Source: Crambe crambe
Lineage: Eukaryota > Porifera > Demospongiae > Poecilosclerida > Crambeidae
Reading direction: 5' to 3'
DNA: 64,000 bases
Assembly (NCBI GenBank): GCA_963924555.1
Contig: OZ004592.1
Span: forward strand, 2,418,001 to 2,482,000
This document shows positions 11,122 to 21,697 of the stretch, piece by piece (the stretch's first letter is position 1; each line of letters begins with the position of its first letter). Position numbers and translations under genes: made by a program. The notes beneath the pieces are model-generated. The model was not told the origin of the DNA and ran no database searches. It worked only from the letters and a program-made list of their open reading frames with translations.

Positions 11122-12099
11122 CTAATCATGGCAGGATCCAACAGAGTCCTGGAATGTGTTGATCCCAAATTGTTTATATCCCTGAGGATTGGTAAATTCA
11201 GACAGCCCACGATGAAATCTGACTTCTGGTTCACTTGGTTTTTGCCTCTATAATGAAACAATATCACAGATTGTAAGTAGTGCTGAAAACCTAATAAAGG
11301 ACACCACTGGAACCAGTAACAGACTAATATGAGGTTTTCTCTAAGGGATAGACTATTAATTAGAGGTTGGTCCTCTGTTGGAGTGTCCTAGCCCTAGCCT
11401 CGTACCCAGGTCCGCTTTTTTCGCGGGGCTTTTCCACCGCCCCGCGAAAAAAGCGGGCCTGGGTACGAGGCTAGGAGTGTCCTTCCATTCTAATCCACTA
11501 TACCTAGTGGCCTACTTCTATGGGTGTCCAATAGTATGGATACTGATAAGCCTTCCAATAAGTTGTCTTCAGGTGCATCTTGTCATGATCCAGTTCGTGC
11601 CGAGGTAAGACAGACCCATATCCTCTTTCTGGCTTTCCTGTGTCACGTGGAGCACAGGCCTTGGAGAAATTATCTTGTACTATCATGCTGGGATATTCTT
11701 TGGTCTCATAATCATCTTTCAATTCGCCAACTTGAGCCATTGCCTCCTGTTGTGTTGTCTTTGCATCCTTTAGTGACTACAGGGGGGGAAAAGTGTGGAG
11801 GTAGCCATTATCACTTCCCCCTAATTATGTAACCCTTACCCCATCTGTTAGGTCTCCAATACGATTATATGTAGCCTTAAGGAGATTCCAGTCTTTAGTT
11901 TCACACTTGAAGATATCATAATCCTTGGGTTCAGATTCACGGTCATCATTCCTGCAACAAAACCTTAATTAGCTTAGTACTTTAAATGGAATCAGGATTT
12001 ATCTCACCATTTTGAATTCAGAGTTCCTCTATTGTATTTCATGTGATTAGAACGTAAAAATAAACTGCCTTTAAGATGAGTTGCATTTTGAGAAGCCAT
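11122..12099 (-). CDS. CFAP95: Cilia- and flagella-associated protein 95 (C9orf135-like)
   Basis: Four exons on the minus strand: 12099-12008, 11951-11840, 11776-11516 and 11247-11122, totalling 196 aa with consistent phases. Residues resemble vertebrate CFAP95 along the length: KGSLFLRSNHMKYN followed by DRESEPKDYDI, then RGYGSVLPRHELDHDKMHLK, and the C-terminal SEFTNPQGYKQFGINTF. CFAP95 is a component of motile cilia and sperm flagella. The third donor (GAA|GTAGGC) is weak, but both exons are in phase 0 and join the conserved blocks correctly. A palindromic mini-element (11390-11474) sits in the last intron. The gene is head-to-head with the secreted cysteine-rich gene, with 167 bp between start codons. 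A broken copy lies at 3821-4310. Confidence 0.85.
11390..11474. mobile_element. 85-bp foldback element with 9-bp target duplication
   Basis: An almost perfect hairpin: ccctagcctcgtacccagg... pairs with its reverse complement at the right end, and the loop is flanked by cgcttttttcgcgggg and its complement. The exact 9-bp direct repeat gagtgtcct occurs at 11381-11389 and 11475-11483, which marks insertion. It lies in the last intron of CFAP95. A sister element is at 33887-33942. Confidence 0.85.
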
Positions 12100-12266
12100 C
12101 ATGAAGTCCTTGTATGCTGGTTACCGTGGTGATAGCTCATGGCGCGCGCGATGTGCAATGAACTTTCGACCTCACGCGCACGTGGTAAGCTGCACATAAT
12201 TAGTACGTACGTACGTACGTATGTGGTGAGAGTGTGGTGTCTTGTGGTATTTGCATCGCGTCCGAA
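12100..12266. promoter_or_regulatory. Putative bidirectional promoter, CFAP95 / cysteine-rich secreted gene 1
   Basis: Only 167 bp separate the two divergent start codons. The interval contains GC-rich ggcgcgcgcgatg and cacgcgcacgtgg, which resemble half or degenerate NRF-1 sites, and an acgtacgtacgtacgt run. Shared control is inferred from geometry alone. Confidence 0.5.
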
Positions 12267-15164
12267 ATGGCAATGTCGAGTTTGATTTTGGCGCTGGGAG
12301 TAAGCTTACTTGTAAGGGTAGTATTTACTTGTCAGCCTCCAGACTGTGACCACCCTGACTGTGGATCATGCGGTAATGCTTGCTGTCATTTGGAATTCAA
12401 ATTTGGTTAGTGTATGTATGTAGCTACCGTACTAAGCTAATAATATTCTGATCATAAACAACTTGCAAAATCACCTGCATGGGTAACCATTTCATTAGTT
12501 TTCAGACAAGGAGTCCCCCGGCAGCACATATGTATGGCATAGCCCAACTATGAGGGCACTGGGGACATGCTAAGAGAATATACAATACAGACTTCCACTG
12601 GTGCACATTGACAAGTAATATTAGACGCTTTCCTTCCCTCAAGGTTGGTAAAGGGTCAACTACACCAGACTATAACTATAGTATGACAACCCTGGTGTCA
12701 CTGGTTCAGCAAGATTGGGGACCTACCTTGAGTCTGTGATTAAACCCCTGGATGTTGATTGGATGGTAAATGTATTATTAGACCACATGATTCTTAGGAC
12801 ACATGACAATCGCATGGCATAAGCACCTGTGTGAGTTCAGCATTAGTATTTGGAAAGGAAACAGGCTATACTAGTAGTCCATCCCTTTCCTTATGTTGTC
12901 TAGAGCTGAAATTATCCTTCTGTGGGTCATTATAATCCTTTCTTGTTCTGGGCACTGTGGAACTCTTGGACCCTTGTACTCTTATCTCTATTCTTTTCCC
13001 ATTGTCATAGACCATGCAGGAAATCCAGGAAAGCTTATTAACTTCATTAGGTGTGGTGCTCTTAATGTTGTTGTTTTTTTTGTGTTTTAGCGGTGTCCCC
13101 TGGTGAAGTCTATCAGGCAGTAGTAAGCAACTTGAAAGCAGGTATGTATTATTGTGTCATGTACATGTAAAGTACTTTCAATTTCTCTATTCATTGTGTT
13201 GGGAAAGTCAATTGTGAGTGTACATAATGTGTGTGCATGTGTATAGCATTATTTTATATGCAAGGGCCAACTGCAAGTAGCTTTTTGAGCTGATATTCAT
13301 CTCTTAATATTGTAGAAATCAATCAAGGCAATTACAATTATGCATGTGCTGTTCTACTATTCACAACACACCATACTGTACATACTGTTGCCTGGGTCAT
13401 GACCTGAGAGTTAGAGTTAGCTTGCTGGCTCGCTGAATTAAGTACTGAGACAGAAGAATAAGCTCTAGAGTGCCTGTAAGAACAGTAATTGTGTAATAAT
13501 TAGTTTGTGTGGGCATTGTATGCAGCAAGCGAAAAAATATACCATGTAGCAGGAAATTCTCTCATGAAATCTGTAATAAAATAATATTTTCTTTGTGGTG
13601 TAGGAGGTGCTGATAAGAACTACAGCTTTGTTAACAGTACAGATAAACGGAAAGAAAAACTTCCTGGCGGTGTGCTGTATACTTTGCAGGGTACACACAC
13701 TACAACTACACCATCACACCTCAGCGAGACATTGAACATGGTTGTCACTTCACCAGACCCTCAATCGACTATTCTTCAGGTAACTCCTATGCTTCCATAT
13801 TAATTTTTCTAATAATTAGAAAGAGAGCCTTTTAACAGACTAAACGGCTGAAGTGCTAACCTTCAGCGCACATGTCATGCTTACAATATGCATAACCAGC
13901 CCTCTCTCCCCCAAAGAGAGCTGGATCAAGTAATCCTTCTTCAAAGAAAAAAATCTATAAAAATTTAGTGTATCATGATTTGAATGTAGACTCTCAAGTT
14001 TTAGGTATTATATATACTAGTACTGGAATGGATAAAGCAACGGACAGACACATGCACAACTGACTCTTGTGCATGTATAACACGGATGGATTTCACATTA
14101 AGAGTTTGCAATAAAATTTATGATGTTCTAGTGTACACACTAGAAACACTAGCAGAAGTTGGAACGATTGATGACATCATGCTTATTCAACTTTTCGTGG
14201 AGCTTAACTTTCACACTACTCATTAAATCCGTGAAAAGTGCAAAAATTGTGCTCCAAAAATTAAGTATTATTTAAACCTAGTTTTGTAAATATATTGCTC
14301 ATTGTGACAGATCGCAGAGGAGGCACCTACAGTATCACCTTGAAGGGTTTTTTCACTATGGCTGCTTGTTATTTTGATCATTATTCACATAGTGTTTTTC
14401 AATCTCCCAAGTTGAAGGTGCTTATTGTGACGGAGGACAGAATTATAAAAACCTTGTGGGATTTATCAAGGGACTTTGTAAGTTTGGTACATCTCAATAG
14501 TTTGTTATTAGTTTTCATAGTTTAGTTAGTAACCAAGGGGATGTTGAAACCTCATTAATAGCAGCTACGTACCTGGGGTCCCTGGGACCTGAGGGGGCAT
14601 AACCAGTGTATATGAATAAGAAAATCCTTCAACAACAACCTACAGTGAAACCTCCAAATATTTAACATGCTTCGAACCTAGCCTTTTGTCCGAGGTTGGA
14701 GGTAATTTTGTATGTATGTATGTATATGTGACAGTCGAGGGTAGAAATCAAACTTTATTCACGCTTTCTACTTTTGAAAAAAAAAGTTCGAAAAGCAGAA
14801 ATTTTTATTGTAAAGCATCAGTCACGACAAAAGTAAACTTTGACTAAAACGTGAATAAAGTTTGATTTCTACCCTCGACTGTCACATATACAAAAGTTCT
14901 TAGACTGGGAGGTTTGTCCTCTATCGGAGTGTCCTTTTTGGAGGTTCCACTGTTGTTGATCTTGTTGTTTTCCCTGGAACCCTATAAGTGATGCTTGCAT
15001 GCATGCATGACATTATGCTGAAATTCTAAAATCAGCTGGCTCCCATACATTTTGCTATAGTTGTTGTGTCCGTCATTTACTCTATTCATGTCTTATCACA
15101 CACAGCTCAACTGTATGCTCAGAAGGTAGTCTTTGGTTGTGCAAATGCCACAAGTGCAAGATAA
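12267..15164 (+). CDS. Secreted cysteine-rich protein, family member 1 (function unknown)
   Basis: Five exons (12267-12405, 13091-13141, 13604-13779, 14393-14477, 15106-15164) encode 169 aa. Residues 1-22 form a hydrophobic signal peptide. The mature N-terminus holds the pattern CQPPDCxxPDCGSCGNACC, six cysteines in 19 residues. After a variable middle with N-glycosylation sequons, two more cysteines lie in EGAYCDGGQNYKNLVGFIKGL and QKVVFGC. The same arrangement, with 8 conserved cysteines, is found in the paralogue at 20318-21440, which fixes the exon model. I do not recognise the family. An extracellular, disulfide-stabilised role is inferred. The upstream ATG is chosen; an in-frame ATG two codons later would also work. 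Compared with the paralogue, exon 1 is continuous where the other gene has an intron. Confidence 0.75.
14641..14954. mobile_element. TIR element of the GAGAGGTTTGTCCTCT family, interrupted by a nested MITE
   Basis: Outer ends are tacagtgaaacctcc and ggaggttccactgttg. Internal sequence includes gggaggtttgtcctct. The middle is occupied by the 168-bp palindromic element at 14723-14890, so it was hit by a second insertion. It lies in the last intron of the cysteine-rich gene. Confidence 0.6.
14723..14890. mobile_element. 168-bp MITE with perfect 41-bp terminal inverted repeats
   Basis: The left end tatatgtgacagtcgagggt and the next 21 bases are exactly reverse-complemented at the right end (...accctcgactgtcacatata). 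The perfect arms suggest a young insertion. A TA target duplication is possible at the ends. No coding capacity. Confidence 0.9.
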
Positions 15165-15233
15165 CTACATTATGAATCATTCATTGTTACTGTATAAAAT
15201 TTTAATGATGTATATAATTCACAGGGGGGGGGG

Positions 15234-15336
<103 letters not shown>

Positions 15337-15583
15337 GCTAGCTCAATGCTAAATCCTGATTCCCTCACTATACAGATGTCCCTTAAGAGTACTCTCTCTT
15401 GTTGCAAGCTAGCTAATTGACGTAATACCAAAGCCCGATTACCTCACTATACACAAGAGGATACTGATTGATGCACCAAAGCTTTATAGGAAGCATTACA
15501 TCATAGAGAGCCAGGAAGGAACTTCAAGGAAGTTAGTGATGTACATGCATGTTGAATGGCTGAAATTATCTCAGAATAGTCGC

Positions 15584-15598
15584 TCGCGCATGCGCAAA
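15584..15598. promoter_or_regulatory. NRF-1-type motif upstream of THG1L
   Basis: CGCGCATGCGCA at 15585-15596 fits YGCGCAYGCGCR exactly. It lies about 36 bp before the upstream THG1L start codon, so it is close to the transcription start. Confidence 0.6.
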
Positions 15599-15631
15599 TT
15601 GCACATGAAGTGCGCTCAATTTAGAAGTAGC

Positions 15632-18600
15632 ATGAAGTTGGTTATTCGACATTTCAGTGCTTCAGTTCTAAGGATGGCAAAATCTCAGTTTGAATACGTA
15701 AGAAAGTTTGAGAGTGATGATACTTGCCTTCCTAATACGTGGATAGTAGTACGCTTGGATGGAAGAGGCTTTCATAGGTAGGCATTTGGATGACGTAAAA
15801 TGACGACAGTATGACCTCAGTACATACATTATTAATTTTAAGGGAGTTATGTTGCTGTCAGAGGAACATAATGGTGAGCTTGCATGGCTCATGATTTCTC
15901 CCTTTGAAAATACTACTCGTTTAAACGTGAATACTTTTTGCCCCAAGCAGAATAAATTTGTATGGCCATCTTTGTACTAGATAATTCCTTCAGGTTGTCT
16001 GAGGTTCACAATTTCATAAAACCCAACGATGAACGAGCTTTGGGGTTGATGAACTGTTGTGGTAAAATTGTGATGAGAGAGTTCGGTGATGTGGTGCTGA
16101 GTTATGGTCAGAGTGATGAATACAGCTTTGTCTTCAAGAGGAGCACAAATCTCTTTAAACGTAGAGCCAGGTATGTTTGAGATCTGTAATGGATGAGATA
16201 TATATTTCTACCCTGTACCCAGGCCTTACGAGGCTAAATATGACTTTCATACTGGTTTCTTGCTCCTTGTGCTATAATTCTCGTTAACTTGCAGCCTGAT
16301 TAGAGGGTCCACTGTGGACTTGTGTTATGTTAGGGCCCAGTAATGAAAATTTTGCAATAGATGAATTGTGCAGTTTCCCAAGCATAACTAACCAGCTGCA
16401 GATATTTAGCATATCCTACAGTAATTATATCTTGTGTAATAATAGCTCTGTGCAATGCCCTGTGCTCTGTGACTTCACAACTGCTGAGGAGAGGCAATTT
16501 ATGTAAATGTTGCATCAAAAATCTTTGACCTCTCTTTCTATGGGGAGAACAACCTACTTATCATTTTAGTTAGAATTGGGAAGAAAAGGGAGGTATAATA
16601 GCTAGCTAGACCTATACTGTGGGGGGAGTGACCACCGTTCCCTGCTCTCTGCAATGGCTGGTCCTCGAGTCAAAATACATTATTGTAGACCTCCCCTTAT
16701 GTTTATAGCAAAATCATGACCACTGTGGTGTCTTGCTTTACGGCTTCCTATGTTTATCACTGGCCAAGCTTCTTCCCGGATACAAATCTCAAGTATCCTC
16801 CATCTTTCGATGGCCGAGTGATCCTGTACCCCTCCTTCAGCAACATCAGGGACTACTTGAGCTGGAGGCAGGTGGATTGCCACATCAATAACCTTTACAA
16901 TACCTGCTTTTGGGCGCTGGTCCACTCAGGGATGTCTAAGTCTGATAGTCAAGAGAGACTGCGTGTGAGTTTAGCTGGACCAACATAACATGGGAGCCAT
17001 TTTCAAACTTTCAGCCCCTCCTACCCTTGCTGTAACCAGCTCCTCCCCCTTCCCCCGTTGTCTCAACTTATGTTTCCAGAATGAAGTTAGTTGATCATTT
17101 GGTATATAATTTTGGTGTCACCCATCTGTTACTGACACAGCACTATTATAAGGTTCATATAAACGGTTAATAATTAGCCTACCTATCTATCTTTTGGATG
17201 AGAGAAACACGAGGGAGATACTGTGGTGGGGGACTTTTGAGGTTATTCAATATTATTCTCTGAGGACAAGTATCCATTGGAGGTAGTATTGACATAATTA
17301 ATTTTGAATTTTATGTGATCTATAATTATCGATGGAGGGATTAAATTCAAAGTCCCTTATCTTTGGATAGTCCCTCCAGTATTGTGGTGGGGGACTTTTA
17401 GAGGTTAATTGAAGTGCTGTGAATAATTACAAGTATCGGTAGTATAATTATGTATTGATATGAATTTCCTTAGGGGAAGCCATTTTAGCCAAACACAAAA
17501 GTCCCTCGTCTTAGGATTGTCCCTGGAATATCAGTGTGGTTATAGAGGGGAGTACTAAGAACTATGAATAATATTATACCTCTGAGGAATTTTATGAGGA
17601 ATTGTAAACAATTTAACAGTCGACTGGGACTGAACTAACAAGATTTACATTCCTAATATCATAACTAGGGATATGTGCAACATTTGACAGCGAATGAGCC
17701 ATAGCTTTCAGAGCTTCGATGAGCATCTAGGTTTAGAGCTAATAGGCTCCAATTTTTAAAAATCAGATTTTGCTGTTGAATTATAGTTATTCCAGCCAGT
17801 CAATTACAATGGAGCATGGCTACTAATCAGCAAAAAGATTGGACACTAAGTATGTTAATGTGGGTGGCTGCTACTAAACTAGTTGTGTAAAAAGGTTTAA
17901 AGGGCTTATCGATAATATGGAGTCACTCTGGAATATGTGAGTGGATTGACCTTTGACCCCAAAATTTACACGAGCTCTCTTTATCAAACTTGACAAGTAC
18001 TCCTTAAATAATCCCTGAAAATGAGGATTCCTCTTTAATGGTGTCTGCATTGAGTGGCTCCACTTCAATCATTTATCCCAGTCCCTCATCGACAAGTAGT
18101 GGTAGTATAATTATGTATTGATATGAATTTCCTTAGGTTTTCATTGGGAGAAGGATTTATCCCATTTTAGCCAAACACAATTGAAGTCCCTCAGTTTAGG
18201 ATTAAGTCCCTCGTCTTAGGATTATCCCTGGAATACTCCTAGAATACTCCTTGTGGTTATAGAGGGAGTACTAAGAACTATGATTATTAACGAATTTTAT
18301 GAGGTTATAAAGTGGACTGGAGGACTGAACTGACCTTTGATCCACATTCAATAGGATATATGTGCCATAGCTTTTAGAGCTTCAATGAGCATCTAGGTTT
18401 AAATCCTTGTAGCTAAGATTTTCCTGTTGAATTGTGGTTATTCCAGCCAGTCAATTACAATGGAGCATGGCATTATGTATGCTGCTAATGGGGGCAAAAA
18501 GCAGTGGTGCACTATCTTAAAGGGCTTATTGATAATATGACACCAGGTTGGAAGTCACTCTGGAACACAGGAGTGCATGGACTTTTTGGACGTGGGGGGG

Positions 18601-19243
18601 GGGGGGGGGGGGGGTGTACCATTGGGAAAGAGTTTCTCTTTATCAAACTCTTGTTTTGACAAGTACTCATTAATTAACCCCTGAAAATGAGGATTCCTTT
18701 TTAATGGTGTCTGCTGGCTCTACTTCAATCATTTTACAGGGTACATTGTCATCAGACAAGAATGAACTTCTCTTCAGCCAATTCTCCATAAACTATAATA
18801 ACCTGGCCCAAATTTTCCGTAAGGGAACAATATTGATACCTACTCTCGAAAGTTCAGACAAAGACACAGACTGTGTTCAAACTTCTCATGAACTGAATGG
18901 CGAGTCACAAACAGATAAAGAAATGAACGATTCAGAAATGTTAGGGCAAACAGGTGTTCAATCTACATCCATGCCTGATAGTGTCCCAAGTCTCTCTGCA
19001 CAAGATGTCAACACGGAACAATGCAGCAATCATGGCAACAAAGGACAACATGGTATCGAATGCCAAGAAATTACTCAGTCCAATTTGCATTCTGAAAGTG
19101 ATACAGAAAGAACTGAAGCATTTGTTTCTTCTGGCAGTGGAGTTTTGATAAATACATGTCGGCAAAGGAAAACTATCATTGCTTTGCATGAAGACATAAT
19201 TAGGGAAGCTTTTTGGGAGAAACATACGAACATTATCAACTAA
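15632..19243 (+). CDS. THG1L: tRNA-His guanylyltransferase
   Basis: Four exons (15632-15777, 15994-16170, 16709-16964, 18740-19243) encode 360 aa. Thg1 adds the essential G-1 to tRNA-His in the 3'-5' direction. The metal-binding active-site motifs are present: [11 protein letters not shown] near residue 30-40 and [12 protein letters not shown], plus [15 protein letters not shown] and [12 protein letters not shown]. The C-terminus [11 protein letters not shown] matches animal THG1L. Two starts are plausible. ATG 15632 adds the basic, Ser/Arg-containing leader [14 protein letters not shown], which looks like a mitochondrial presequence; ATG 15674 begins [10 protein letters not shown], as in the conserved core. 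Between the core and the last helix is an extra Ser/Gln/Asp-rich stretch of about 100 residues, absent in vertebrate enzymes. It is read through without a splice site and is probably a disordered insert. Confidence 0.92.
17455..18739. repeat. Imperfect tandem duplication of about 650 bp inside THG1L intron 3
   Basis: Blocks at 17460-18085 recur in order at 18118-18739. Examples are gaatttccttaggg, ccattttagccaaacacaa, ggttatagagggagtac, ccagccagtcaattacaatg and ccctgaaaatgaggattcc. The second copy ends at the real exon 4 acceptor (cattttacag). In the first copy the matching site reads catttatccca and has lost the AG. A poly-G run (18594-18614) sits in copy 2. Confidence 0.85.
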
Positions 19244-19445
19244 ATAAGGTAACAGTGGTATTTTCAGTATTAATACTTTCAATATTATGCATGTGCCATC
19301 ATTGAAATTTTATAATAATTTGCCATAGTGTCGTCTACATTATAATATTATTGTTTATAAAAGCAAAAAGCAATGAATGTAGTTTATGGGATATTTATGA
19401 GTCCAAAACCTGCATGTATGTGTTGTTCCATTACTTATTGGTTAT

Positions 19446-20096
19446 CTAAAATAACATATTCTTAAGAGCCATGAGTCCACCAGCCACCACTGTTAGTCCT
19501 AGTCCAAGTCCCAGAACGGCAGTGGATACGGATATTCTCCAATTCTCTGTCTCATAGTGTTCCACAAATGCTTGCCAGCCTCCTTGGACTTCAATCCAGT
19601 GATGCAGCCTTTCTTCCACATGAGAATCAATTAGTTCCATAAGATCAGCTATTTTTGGTCTCAAGTCTTCTCTTTGTGCACAACACAAAACATAATGGGC
19701 TGAAAACACAACAAAAGTCACTATCTTTCCCCAGTGTATTCTATCTCTGAACATTTCAACGATGATCGTATCATATGTTGCCTTCAAATTGGTTTCGTCT
19801 AGTTTTAGGGTCTTCAACATATCCTTCATCTGCTCTTCCCTCTCTTCATTGAGGGTATCTGCAATCTCTCTGAAGGCTGCATGGATGGGATCTTCAGAGT
19901 TTACAGCTCCAGGTAATGCCTCTGCAAGTTCTGCAAATCCATTTCTCTTCAGCTGTGTGATGATATATTGTCTCGGAAAGGACTTGATGACTTCTTTATC
20001 ATAGATTGTAGGTTGTGTTGCTAGAGTGTTTTCCTGTCTGTCCTGATCTCTGGGACGAATATGATTGGGTCGGTTGAATTGTGTATCGACAGACAT
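19446..20096 (-). CDS. Bcl-2 family protein (sponge BHP-like)
   Basis: A single exon of 216 aa. The BH1-like segment FRDRIHWGKIVTFVVFSAHY is near residues 116-135. The BH2 segment HHWIEVQGGWQAFVEHY is near 165-181, with the Trp-Trp and Gly pattern typical of the family. The C-terminal hydrophobic helix (about 190-214), followed by a Lys near the end, would anchor it in mitochondrial or ER membrane. The BH3-like stretch IHAAFREIADTL lacks the usual Gly-Asp core, so pro- or anti-apoptotic sign cannot be told; four-motif anti-apoptotic-like is my preference. It is convergent with THG1L (about 200 bp between stops) and divergent from the second cysteine-rich gene. Confidence 0.85.
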   Translation of the reverse strand: MSVDTQFNRPNHIRPRDQDRQENTLATQPTIYDKEVIKSFPRQYIITQLKRNGFAELAEALPGAVNSEDPIHAAFREIADTLNEEREEQMKDMLKTLKLDETNLKATYDTIIVEMFRDRIHWGKIVTFVVFSAHYVLCCAQREDLRPKIADLMELIDSHVEERLHHWIEVQGGWQAFVEHYETENWRISVSTAVLGLGLGLTVVAGGLMALKNMLF

Positions 20097-20317
20097 GATG
20101 CTAGGTTGGTCGAGCTTATAATTAGCAGGTTAACTGTTCTTCGAATTCGGTACAGATTCACTTTTATATCCTAGCTCGACATGAATTACCCCCCTCGGTG
20201 AGTGGCGGAATTTAATTATACTTGCGCACGCGCAAGGCATTGACTGCACATATACATGTCATAAGCTTATAAGGAGGTGGAGCTAGTACATCTTTGTAGG
20301 TGACAAAAGTGCGGAAG
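20097..20317. promoter_or_regulatory. Divergent promoter, Bcl-2 homologue / cysteine-rich gene 2, with NRF-1-type site
   Basis: 221 bp separate the two start codons. TGCGCACGCGCA at 20223-20234 is an exact YGCGCAYGCGCR match, about 127 bp from the Bcl-2 start and 84 bp from the other. A shared promoter is inferred. Confidence 0.55.
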
Positions 20318-21440
20318 ATGAGTCGATATAGTCTCCTTGTACTTGTTGTAGTCGTTGGGGTAGCTCTGAGTTGCCAGCCCCCGGACTGTGATACCCCTGA
20401 TTGCGGTTCATGTGGTGAGTAGCATGGTATAATGGCTCTACAACTAGCTGCATGTATTCTAGCTAGGATTGTGTTTATATTTTGCAGGGAATGCTTGCTG
20501 TCTCATCAACTTTATGTTCAGTAAGTTTTAGAGATGGTTAAGTTGCTTATTTAGTTAGTTACCTGGTTAATCTCGCATAGCCAGGTTCACTAGTGTAGTC
20601 TGGCTCTAGATATAAGTCTTTATGCAATTTCACACACCAAGGGCCATATTCGTGAAGCTGTGTAAATAATAATACTGACTGAGATCTCGTATCATGGCTA
20701 AAGTTATTGCAGGCTATCGCTATCAGTCTAATATTGCCAGGCCAGTCTCAGGGACAACTGAGTGATGGAAGGGCGAGGGGAGGGGGGCTGAAATTCCTGA
20801 TAGATGGCTATGACATCAGACTGTTATAAATTTGACTTTCTAATACAGAAAGTGGACCAGATGATGTGTACAATATGGTTGTAAGCAATCTAAAGAAAGG
20901 TAATGAATATGAGACCGTGAGACTAGTTAAGATAGTTAATTACTTCAGGTGGAGATGATATGAGGTACACATTCGTTAATGGAACAGACTACAGACATGA
21001 TAATATCACTGTGAAGTACCAACTTCAAGCCATACACAGTACTTTGGTCCATCACTACAATGATACGTTGGACATGTTGGTCATTTCCAAGGATCCTGCC
21101 ATGACAACACTAAGGGTAATGTAGCTACATAGAAAATTCATCGCTAACAATTAACCTCAGAAAAGAGCTATGCTACATCTTTGAAAGAAGTAGCTATTTA
21201 GCTATGATATTATCATGAACTAGACCTATCATTATCATACAGGCTTTTTCTATCTCCCGAATTGAAGGGGCTTATTGTGATGATGGGCAAAACTATAAAA
21301 ATCTTGTGGGCTTTGTCAAGGGACTTGGTAAGTCTTAAAGACTAAAGTCATAACTGTCCATTCTCTATCATCATTTAACTATTACAGGCACCACGTTTGA
21401 ACAAAAGATCGTTTTTGGATGCTCAAAGACTCCATTTTGA
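20318..21440 (+). CDS. Secreted cysteine-rich protein, family member 2 (function unknown)
   Basis: Six exons (20318-20414, 20488-20520, 20849-20899, 20949-21115, 21243-21327, 21388-21440) encode 161 aa. It has a strong hydrophobic signal peptide (residues 1-18), then CQPPDCDTPDCGSCGNACC. A middle region VYNMVVSNLKKGGDDMRYTF carries several N-linked sequons, and the C-terminal part holds EGAYCDDGQNYKNLV and QKIVFGC. Exon phases match the first family member. An extra 73-nt intron splits the CGSCG|NACC motif here. The two genes flank THG1L and the Bcl-2 homologue, so the duplication was not simply adjacent, or the intervening genes were inserted later. Not recognised as any named family. Confidence 0.75.
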
Positions 21441-21568
21441 TGAGAGAATTGTTTCCTGCCTGATTACTATTTGAGTTTGAAAAAGTTTCAGTAGAACATT
21501 AATTTTATTATAGCTTTCCCCGGCCGAATAATAAGGTTCAAAGTTCAAAGGTTTAATAACATGCAATG

Positions 21569-21580
21569 ACGCATGCGCAA
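21569..21580. promoter_or_regulatory. NRF-1-like motif upstream of the membrane-anchored basic protein
   Basis: ACGCATGCGCAA differs from the consensus at one position. It is about 120 bp upstream of the start codon at 21698. Confidence 0.4.
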
Positions 21581-21697
21581 TACCTCACCAATCAATTGAG
21601 TGGGTGTGGCTAACCTGTTAACCGACCGTAGCTGGGTCAGTAAGTGGCCTTCCCCGGTGGTCTAATACTTATAGAAGGAGGCTACAGTTTCTAGAGT

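Noticed and set aside
14295-14525. 76-aa plus-strand frame in the cysteine-rich gene
   Set aside because: It overlaps exon 4 in the wrong frame; the frame matching the paralogue (EGAYCDGGQNYKNLV) is different.
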